A stretch of 6,008 bases of DNA from Acidobacteriota bacterium (lineage in GTDB: Bacteria; Acidobacteriota; Terriglobia; Terriglobales; Acidobacteriaceae). Position 1 is the stretch's first letter. Each line of letters opens with the position of its first letter. Below are positions 1-5,150 of this stretch, piece after piece. The stretch spans positions 2,008 to 8,015 of the forward strand of contig QIAI01000224.1 in assembly GCA_003224995.1 (NCBI GenBank). The letters are read 5' to 3'. Under the pieces are notes generated by a model. The model was not told where the DNA came from, did no database searches, and worked only from the letters and a program-made list of their open reading frames with translations. The translations under genes and the position numbers were made by a program.

Positions 1-1879
1 GCGCGCCAAGCCTGCCCTCAAAAGCGCCCGCGAGCTGACCTCGAATTGCCATGTCACCAAGGCGAAATACCAAATAGACCAGGAGCGACCAGAAGGTGAT
101 CTTCCCCATCGCCGCCAGTTGCGTAATCTGCAGCGAGCGCTTCCAAGCTTTCGCGATCCACAGCTCGACTAGGATGACGAGAGCCGTACCTGCCGCGATT
201 GAAGATAAGAAGAAAGAGACGGGCATCACGGGAGACCACCACTGCGAGCCAAGCTTATCCGGCATAAGCAAGAACAAAGAACCGAGAGAGCTCTGGTGCA
301 TGGTGGACAGCGTCACGGCCGCAATGGCCAACATGATGGGCTCGGACTTCTTCCCCTTCGCTCGGAAGACGAAAGCCATGAAAGAAAATATGGCTGCTGC
401 GAGAGCCGCATAAACTATGTTGCGTGACAGCAGGTAGACGAACAATGTGACTGCAAAGGCCACATAAGCGCCCGACCAACGATGCCAGATGTCCAAAGCT
501 TTTTTCAATCCCCAACGTTCGAACGGAACGGGCAGGAACTCAAGGAGCAGAATCGAGACGTAAAGGCCGACACACCACGAAACCTCGAACATGGCGGATT
601 GCTCGGGAGACTGCATGCCCAGCTGATAGAAGTGCCACGGCAATCCCAAGTCCGCGATTAGCGTGACTGTAACAAACGAATAGCTTAAGAGTCCCATGAG
701 CACCGCGGAACGGCCCATGGAATAAAGGTCCTTGCGCTGGAAGACATAGATCAGCCCGGCAGTCGCGAACGCGCCGGCGGCCACTGCGATCCACACCAAG
801 TCGAAAACGATCCAGAGTCCCCACGCGTACGTGTCAGAAAGGTGTGTGCTGCCGCCTAGCCCCAGAACGAACCGGGCAATCAGCGAAATCGCTCCGAAGA
901 TCATCAGGCCGAGAAGGACCTTATTAAACGGAGTCAATAACTTTTGCTGCAAAGACTCAAACTCCGGATGATGGCTGTGGCTCTCAGCCGCGGACGTTTC
1001 CACTTGGCCGCCGCGAGCGATCGCGGAGGCGCGGCGCTTCAAGAAGGCGTAGGTGCCAGCCAGCAGCGCACCCACGGCCATTACGGCCGGTGGAACGGCG
1101 TGCAAAGCGAGACTCGAAAACCCCGGATACGGCTTGGTACCGACGTCAGGAAATCCGATCTTTTCGAATGGCACGGAAGACAGGTACAGCACGCTGGTGC
1201 CACCAGCTTCCTTTTCTCCGTAGATGTGGTCCACATATTTGTCAGGATGACCAGAGATGCGGTCGCGAGCCACCTGCAGCATTTCATCCCGATCACCGAA
1301 GCGCAGGCAGTCAGCCGGGCAAGCCTTGACGCACGCCGGTGTGGCAATGTTCTCGCGGAACCACTTATTTTCTTCTGCGCTCAATGGCTGTCCGTTGAAG
1401 GCTGCGGGGACTGGCTGATCGGAGCGGTCAGCACAGTGAGTACACTTCTGTATCTTCGGAGCGAGCGAGTCCCATTCCGCCGTTGGGACTCCCCAGGGGC
1501 ATGCCCATTCGCAGTAGCGGCAGCCGATGCATTTATCCGCGTTATAGCTGACAGCATCGGGATCCCTTGTCAGGGCGGTCGTCGGACAGGCCGACGCGCA
1601 CGCCGGTTCCAGACAGTGGAGACAACGGCGCATAGTGAAAAGGTAATGGAGACCGCCCTGCGCTTTCTCGTCAGGCAGTTCATGAAACGTGATCAGCGTG
1701 AGCGTGTTCGCACTCAGAGTGGCGGGGTTCTGAAAGCCCAGGTAGCCGTTTAATTCTGTTTGTTCCCCTTCGCGATCGTTCCACTGCTTGCAGGCAACCT
1801 GGCATGCCCGGCAGCCAATACACTTCGTTATGTCGACGAGGGTGCTCTTGGTTTGAATCGCGGCTGCCGTTTGCGTCAT
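1..1879 (-). CDS. Fused formate dehydrogenase beta subunit (FdnH-like, 4x[4Fe-4S]) and HybB/NrfD-type membrane subunit; C-terminus beyond left edge
   Basis: One uninterrupted frame of 626 codons runs from ATG 1879 past base 1. The start is secure: an in-frame TAG lies three codons upstream, and GAGG at 1889-1892 is spaced 9 bases from the ATG. Residues 1-250 are an FdnH-like ferredoxin subunit with four cluster motifs: C20/23/26/30, C86/89/94/98, C117/120/123/127 and C146/149/183/187. Residues 256-279 form a single hydrophobic helix, the FdnH-type membrane anchor. A polar linker (about 281-313, with an HSHH patch) leads directly into a polytopic domain. This carries HybB-like motifs: GLGGSTHLSDTYAWGLW (340-356), FEVSWC (431-436) and MHQSSLGSLF (527-536). 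HybB is about 390 residues long, so roughly 70-80 residues should lie beyond the edge. The inferred role is to carry electrons from formate to the quinone pool. It overlaps the alpha gene by 4 bases, which suggests translational coupling. The family call is strong; the fusion is seen directly. Confidence 0.93.
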   Translation of the reverse strand, partial: MTQTAAAIQTKSTLVDITKCIGCRACQVACKQWNDREGEQTELNGYLGFQNPATLSANTLTLITFHELPDEKAQGGLHYLFTMRRCLHCLEPACASACPTTALTRDPDAVSYNADKCIGCRYCEWACPWGVPTAEWDSLAPKIQKCTHCADRSDQPVPAAFNGQPLSAEENKWFRENIATPACVKACPADCLRFGDRDEMLQVARDRISGHPDKYVDHIYGEKEAGGTSVLYLSSVPFEKIGFPDVGTKPYPGFSSLALHAVPPAVMAVGALLAGTYAFLKRRASAIARGGQVETSAAESHSHHPEFESLQQKLLTPFNKVLLGLMIFGAISLIARFVLGLGGSTHLSDTYAWGLWIVFDLVWIAVAAGAFATAGLIYVFQRKDLYSMGRSAVLMGLLSYSFVTVTLIADLGLPWHFYQLGMQSPEQSAMFEVSWCVGLYVSILLLEFLPVPFERWGLKKALDIWHRWSGAYVAFAVTLFVYLLSRNIVYAALAAAIFSFMAFVFRAKGKKSEPIMLAIAAVTLSTMHQSSLGSLFLLMPDKLGSQWWSPVMPVSFFLSSIAAGTALVILVELWIAKAWKRSLQITQLAAMGKITFWSLLVYLVFRLGDMAIRGQLAGAFEGRLGA

Positions 1880-2643
1880 GTTCTTCTACCTCGAGGGCCG
1901 GACGTTTTTGCCGCTGCCTCATGTGCTTTCACCACGTTCACCAGGCAGGCTTTCGTTTCCTGAGTTCCGGCTCCGGGATCCACGGCGTCGATGGTGAGAT
2001 GGTTTACGCTGGGGCCGGTTGAGAGCCCTTTGTATCCCCAGTTGTAGGGCATCCAGACAATCGTGACCTCATTGCCATTTACCTTCAAAGTTTGCATTCT
2101 CGGCGTGACCACGGCTTTTACTGTGAGTTCGCCTCGGGCGGACGAGACTTTCACCCAGTCCCCCGTTTTTACGTTTAGTTTCCGGCCCAGGCTTTCCGGG
2201 ATTTCGATTACGGGTTCAGGAATCAGCTCGTTCAGCCACTGAATATTGCGTGTAGAGGAACCTCCACACCAGTGTTCCGCGACGGTTGACGTCATCAAGA
2301 CAAAGGGGAAGTCGGCGACGGTGCCGATGGGCTGGTAGGATTCGACGCGCGGATATTTGAGCAGGGGATTGTGTTTTACTTTCGGATGCAAAATGTTTTC
2401 CACCGGACTCTCGACAGGCTCGTACATTTCGGGCAGTGGACCATCCTTGGGAACATAGGCAACATCGCGTGGCACCTCTGGACTCTTGGCGTCCAGATCC
2501 TCGTAGGCCGCTGCAAAGAGGCGTCCAACACCTTCCGGATTCAAGTGAAACGGCTTCTGCCCGTTCGGCGTGTCTGGTCCATCGGTGGGTACGGGAACAT
2601 CGGGGACGTCATATCCTGTCCAGCGTTTTGCGGCCTCGTCCCA
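1876..2643 (-). CDS. Alpha subunit fragment 4: C-terminal dinucleotide-binding domain
   Basis: This is the same frame as fragment 3, directly after the TAG. WDEAAKRWTGYDVPDVPV leads into GQKPFHLNPEGVGRLFAA, a segment well conserved in FDH-N. The molybdopterin dinucleotide-binding C-terminal domain follows, with FPFVLMTSTVAEHWCGG, STRNIQWLNELIPEPVIEI, TGDWVKVSSARGELTVKAVV and PYNWGYKGLSTG. An ATG-initiated reading of 222 residues starts at 2544 (MNPEGVGRLF), but conserved sequence continues upstream of it, so it is not a true start. The stop TGA at 1878-1876 overlaps the ATG of the beta fusion gene by ATGA. Confidence 0.88.
   Translation of the reverse strand, partial: WDEAAKRWTGYDVPDVPVPTDGPDTPNGQKPFHLNPEGVGRLFAAAYEDLDAKSPEVPRDVAYVPKDGPLPEMYEPVESPVENILHPKVKHNPLLKYPRVESYQPIGTVADFPFVLMTSTVAEHWCGGSSTRNIQWLNELIPEPVIEIPESLGRKLNVKTGDWVKVSSARGELTVKAVVTPRMQTLKVNGNEVTIVWMPYNWGYKGLSTGPSVNHLTIDAVDPGAGTQETKACLVNVVKAHEAAAKTSGPRGRRT
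1889..1892 (-). promoter_or_regulatory. Shine-Dalgarno of the beta fusion gene
   Basis: GAGG lies 9 bases upstream of ATG 1879, inside the last codons of the alpha gene. Together with the ATGA stop/start overlap it marks the start and suggests coupled translation of alpha and beta. Confidence 0.7.
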
Positions 2644-2646
2644 CTA
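2644..2646 (-). other. In-frame amber codon replacing a conserved Trp in the alpha gene
   Basis: GSKPIV, TAG, WDEAAKRW is in frame on both sides. The family normally has two Trp here, so a single TGG to TAG transition accounts for it. No element resembling a recoding signal was seen around it. Confidence 0.85.
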
Positions 2647-3167
2647 GACGATCGGCTTCGAGCCGGGATATGGTTTGCCGTGTCGATCGCAAGACGCGCG
2701 GTTGTAGAGGATTCGCATATTGTTCGGCCATGTCCACCCGAAGTTCGGGTACAGGCCTAGACCTCCCGGGTCGGTTCGCGAGTCTCTCCGTTTGGACAGA
2801 TTAACTCCACCACCAAAAACTCCCGCGTAGATCCAAGCCCCACAAGAAGTCGAGCCATCGGGTTGCAGGTCGGATACCTTATTAACGAGATCACCGGTTT
2901 TCAGATTGGAAGTTGGAATGTCGCGCAATGCACGGCCGTTGATTTCGCGAAGTACATCTTCGGCAGTGGTGTAGGTCCAAAAGGCATTCTTGAGGATCAA
3001 ATCCTTCTGGTCGGTGGAGTCCTTTACAAGTTCGCGCACCCTGCGGAAAATCAGATCGACGATTTCGCCGTCTGGTTTCGCATCCCCGGGTGGTTTTACC
3101 GCCGCATGTCGCCACTGCACCATGCCTCCCGAGTTGGAGATGGTTCCATTCTTTTCAGCAAAATTAC
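2644..3167 (-). CDS. Alpha subunit fragment 3, ending at an in-frame TAG
   Basis: The frame changes by -1 relative to fragment 2 and continues the alpha protein: SNFAEKNGTISNSGG, then MVQWRHAAVKPPGDAKPDGE, IVDLIFRRVREL, and later GSTSCGAWIYAG, RRDSRTDPGGLGLYPNFGW and RILYNRASCDRHGKPYPG. These are typical of the domain between the catalytic core and the C-terminal beta-barrel in FDH-N alpha subunits. The longest ATG-initiated reading begins at 3123 (159 residues), but it starts mid-domain and has no convincing ribosome binding site, so it is a fragment, not a gene. It ends at TAG 2646-2644. In the family this position is normally Trp (the 'VWWDE' segment), and translation after the TAG resumes in the same frame with WDEAAKRWTGYDVPDVPV. 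Confidence 0.85.
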
Positions 3168-4597
3168 TTCGGCGCCGATGGACTTGGGGTCAACTCCGGG
3201 GCGGCACCAGAAAGTCGCCGTCTCCGTCTCCCAAATCTCCTGCACTACTAGCATGTCGAGCTTCGCCATCGCGTCGAACGTCAACTTCAGGTTGGGTGTC
3301 GTTACTGCGGGGTTCTGACCGACAATCCACAACATCTTCAGCTTTCCGGCGAGAGCATCCTCGAAGATTGACATGGTACCGTAATCTTTTCCGGCATTGC
3401 GTTTGGGCAGCCAGGCGTAGCCGAAATCGTTTTCGGGAGTGGCCGCATCTCCGTAGAATGCCTTGAGCATATTCACCAGGCATTTACGGTCTCCAGTCCC
3501 ATTCCTTTTTGTGTATTCCGCAAGCGTAGGCTCGGTGTGCGCCGGGTAGTTGAGATAACCGGGCGTGTAATTGTTCAGCACACCCATGTCGCACGCGCCT
3601 TGGACGTTGGGCTCACCCCGCAACGCATTCACTCCGCTACCGGGCTTGCCGACATTACCGAGCAAGAGCTGCAGGATCGTGAACCCCCTGATCCCCTGCA
3701 CACCGGTCGTGTGCTGAGTCATTCCGAGTGCGTACAGGATGGCTCCCGGCCGATTCTTGGCCATGGTTTCCGCAATCTGGCGAATCTGATCCGCGGGAAT
3801 ACCGGTGACGCTCTCACCCACTTCGAGGGTGTAGCGTGAAACAAATTTCTTGAGGTGTCCAAAGACGCAGTGGGGATCATCCAGGCTCGCGGCGCGGCGC
3901 GGCTTTCTCTTTCCGTCGAGCTGATAACCCCAACTCGCCGTGTTGTATTTGTGCTTCTCTTCGTCAAATCCGCTGAAGAGTCCATCTTTGAAATCGAAAT
4001 CCTCCTGACCCAAAAAGAGGGCGTTCGTATGCGTCGTGACGTAGTCCTCGTCGTACAGCTTTTGAATCAGGACGTAGTTGATCACGGTGTCGAGAAAGGC
4101 GGCATCGGTGCCGGGACGAATGCGCGCGTATATGTCGGCTCCTGCCGAGGTCCGCGTAAATCGCGGGTCCACGTGAATGAGGATCGCACCGTTTTCCTGG
4201 GCCTTCCGAATCCACTTGAAGGCCATCGGATGGTTTTCCGCCACATTGCTGCCCTCCACAAGAATCGTCTTGCAATGCTGCAAGTCGATCCAGTGGTTGG
4301 TCATGGCTCCGCGCCCGAACGCTGCCCCTAGACCGGGGACGGTTGGGCTGTGTCAAAGTCGTGCCTGATGCTCGACGAAGGCTGTCCCAAGCAGACGTAG
4401 TGCTTTCTGGAAGAGATAACACTCTTCATTCGTGTTCTGCGCGCCACCCATGAAGGCGATCGCGTCCGTTCGGTTGACCGGCACGTCTTTATCGTCGAGT
4501 TTCTGGGTCGCAATCCATGTTGCATCCCGGGTCTTGCGGATCTTCTGCGCGATTCGTTCAATCGCGTTGTCCCACGAGATATCCTCCCAATGGTCGA
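3096..4597 (-). CDS. Alpha subunit fragment 2: molybdopterin catalytic domains, containing the selenocysteine UGA
   Basis: From DHWEDISWDNAIERIA at 4595 this frame reads as FDH alpha: NTNEECYLFQKALRLLGT, then EHQARL, UGA, HSPTVPGL and GRGAMTNHW. The UGA falls exactly where FDH-N and FDH-H carry the Mo-ligating selenocysteine, and the next residue is the conserved catalytic His. Without Sec decoding the longest reading starts at ATG 4304 (402 residues), inside the conserved GRGAMTNHW motif, so 4304 is not a real start. Further motifs are GSNVAENHP, VDPRFTRTSAGAD, GEPNVQGACDMG, VGQNPAV and IWETETATFW, which line the bis-MGD pocket in this family. Family sequence ends at GAEVILL near 3156. The remaining residues to the TGA at 3096-3098 are out of frame. 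No other stop lies between 4597 and 3156. Confidence 0.9.
3156..3167 (-). other. Frame-change junction 2 in the alpha gene (short deletion)
   Basis: The 12 bases GTAATTTTGCTG read VILL in the upstream frame and, with the preceding base, SNFA in the downstream frame. Family proteins have a short 'LLPA..' stretch between them that is missing. One ancestral form with two copies of this 12-mer separated by 7 bases would restore EVILLPASNFAEKNG; loss of one repeat plus spacer removes 19 bases and gives the observed -1 shift. The two-copy ancestor is inferred. Confidence 0.7.
4321..4342 (-). promoter_or_regulatory. Bacterial SECIS hairpin (SelB-binding element)
   Basis: Starting 18 bases after the UGA is GGTCTA (4334-4329), the apical loop, flanked by CCCC (4338-4335) and GGGG (4328-4325). 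Below this stem an unpaired T (4339) sits next to a G (4340) that can pair with C 4324. The E. coli fdhF SECIS, as I recall it, has the same AGGUCU-type loop, a bulged U under the upper stem and the same 18-base distance from UGA. The stem is GC-rich. It lies in coding sequence and may explain Pro (CCC) in TVPG where relatives usually have Ala. Confidence 0.88.
4353..4355 (-). other. Selenocysteine UGA codon of the FDH alpha subunit
   Basis: The codon reads TGA on the minus strand between EHQARL and HSPTVPGL, in frame on both sides. The E. coli selenoprotein FDHs have Sec followed by His at this aligned place; other homologues carry Cys. Conserved sequence continues for hundreds of residues after it, and a matching hairpin follows, so it is a recoded codon rather than a lesion. 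Confidence 0.93.
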
Positions 4598-4610
4598 TCC
4601 CCGGTTTACG
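4598..4610 (-). other. Frame-change junction 1 in the alpha gene (missing internal segment)
   Basis: Before this point the frame reads GDYDHIVNRG; after it the frame shifted by -1 reads RKPGIDHWEDISWD. Both readings cover CGTAAACCGGGGA plausibly, so the join lies inside this stretch. By spacing from C81 to Sec compared with E. coli FdnG, about 30 residues are absent, including the fourth FS0 cysteine. A deletion of 1 mod 3 bases between short direct repeats would produce this. Confidence 0.75.
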
Positions 4611-4915
4611 ATGTGGTCATAGTCGCCTTCCATGGCAATCAGTTTGCCTTCCCGCACCGACGCAATCATGCCGCATCCGCAAGAACAGAAATTGCAGGAA
4701 GTCGTGAACTCACTCACATTCGAGAGCTTTAGGTTTTGAGCAGCCGCCTTCACTGCCGTCATGTCCAGGAGTCCGCCAAGTCCGAGGCCCACGCTACCGC
4801 CGACGGTCAGCTTGAACCACTCTCTGCGGTTGACTCCTGACGAGCTCTGTGTGCGGGGATTGCCGTCCGCCAAGCTCTGTGGAACTGTTTCGACCCGCCC
4901 GCTTTCCGTTTTCAT
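4598..4915 (-). CDS. Alpha subunit fragment 1: Tat signal and first three FS0 cysteines
   Basis: About 106 residues belong to the FDH family before the frame is lost. A polar n-region of 29 residues precedes the twin arginine R30-R31 (NRREWFKL) and a glycine/leucine-rich hydrophobic stretch (36-50), then an Ala-rich cleavage zone near 57-59. This is a Tat leader, fitting folding and cofactor insertion before export. The FS0 [4Fe-4S] motif follows with C74, C77 and C81 in CNFCSCGCGM. Family sequence continues to GDYDHIVNRG (97-106). The next expected element, the C-x-K-G motif with the fourth cluster cysteine and its lysine (C92/K94 in E. coli FdnG), is absent from the window. Downstream this frame stays open to a TAG at 4328-4330, giving a 205-residue reading from ATG 4945, but its residues after about 106 match nothing in the family and are out of frame. 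Confidence 0.85.
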
Positions 4916-5150
4916 AGCGATTCGCTCCCGCGCACACCCATCCATCCGGAGGATTCAAGGCGCTTACAGTGGGTTCTTCTCTTTACTTTGTCGGGTTTTC
5001 GATCCCCAGAACCGTCGCAGTGCGACCAATCGTGTGTGATTGTAAGGGCGAGCCAGCACGCTCAACACTGTAGGTTGTGACAGTGGTAGCTCTCAGCACC
5101 GACCCGTTAGACTCCCCTCACTTAGTTGGGGTTCGCTCACCACCGAGACG
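4916..5150. other. Divergent intergenic region between the FDH operon and the cytochrome gene
   Basis: These 235 bases must hold the promoters for both directions. I see no clear -10/-35 pair, sigma-54 (-24/-12) site, FNR box or riboswitch. The only dyad I noted is CACTG (5066-5070) with CAGTG (5081-5085), 10 bases apart, with TTGTGA between and into it; this is weak as an operator candidate. No credible coding sequence was found. The minus-strand ATG at 4945 would extend the alpha leader into this region, but it lacks a ribosome binding site. Confidence 0.5.

Larger units (their letters stand above)
1876..4915 (-). pseudogene. fdnG: Formate dehydrogenase-N alpha subunit (selenocysteine, Mo/W-bisMGD), interrupted by two frame changes and one amber codon
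   Basis: This would be the catalytic subunit of a Tat-exported formate:quinone oxidoreductase, oxidising formate to CO2 on the periplasmic side. About 1,013 codons are spanned, close to E. coli FdnG (1,015), although this protein has a longer leader and lacks an internal piece. Four recognisable stretches lie in order: 4915-about 4598 (Tat leader, FS0 cysteines), about 4597-3156 (catalytic domains with Sec UGA at 4353-4355), about 3167-2647, and 2643-1876 (C-terminal domain). The first two joins change frame and lack expected residues; the third is an in-frame TAG. ATG 4915 is preferred because GGGAG sits 9 bases upstream; ATG 4945 lacks a Shine-Dalgarno. The stop overlaps the beta start as ATGA. 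As written, no full-length enzyme can be made even with Sec insertion. Sequence or assembly error is a real alternative to a true pseudogene. The family call is near certain. Confidence 0.85.

Noticed and set aside
944..1753. 269-residue plus-strand open frame
   Set aside because: It lies fully antisense to the four-cluster ferredoxin region, whose Cys motifs and reading are unambiguous. Its Arg/Ser/Ala-rich text resembles no protein family, and it is explained by codon bias on the other strand.
3096..3167. Programmed -1 ribosomal frameshift at junction 2
   Set aside because: No X-XXY-YYZ slippery heptamer in the right phase was found, and expected residues are missing, which slippage alone would not explain.
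2371..4331. Several plus-strand open frames of 100-158 residues
   Set aside because: All are antisense to well-recognised formate dehydrogenase alpha sequence and show no domain, no consistent ribosome binding site and biased composition.
4353..4355. TGA as a nonsense mutation in the alpha gene
   Set aside because: It aligns with the known Sec site, is followed by the catalytic His and by a SECIS hairpin at the expected distance.
4916..4945. Alternative alpha start at ATG 4945
   Set aside because: No Shine-Dalgarno lies upstream of it, while ATG 4915 has GGGAG at 9 bases and gives a normal Tat leader.
5025..5070. Possible minus-strand sigma-54 promoter (TGGCTCG...TACA)
   Set aside because: The -12 element lacks the required GC, and the match to the consensus is too poor to report.
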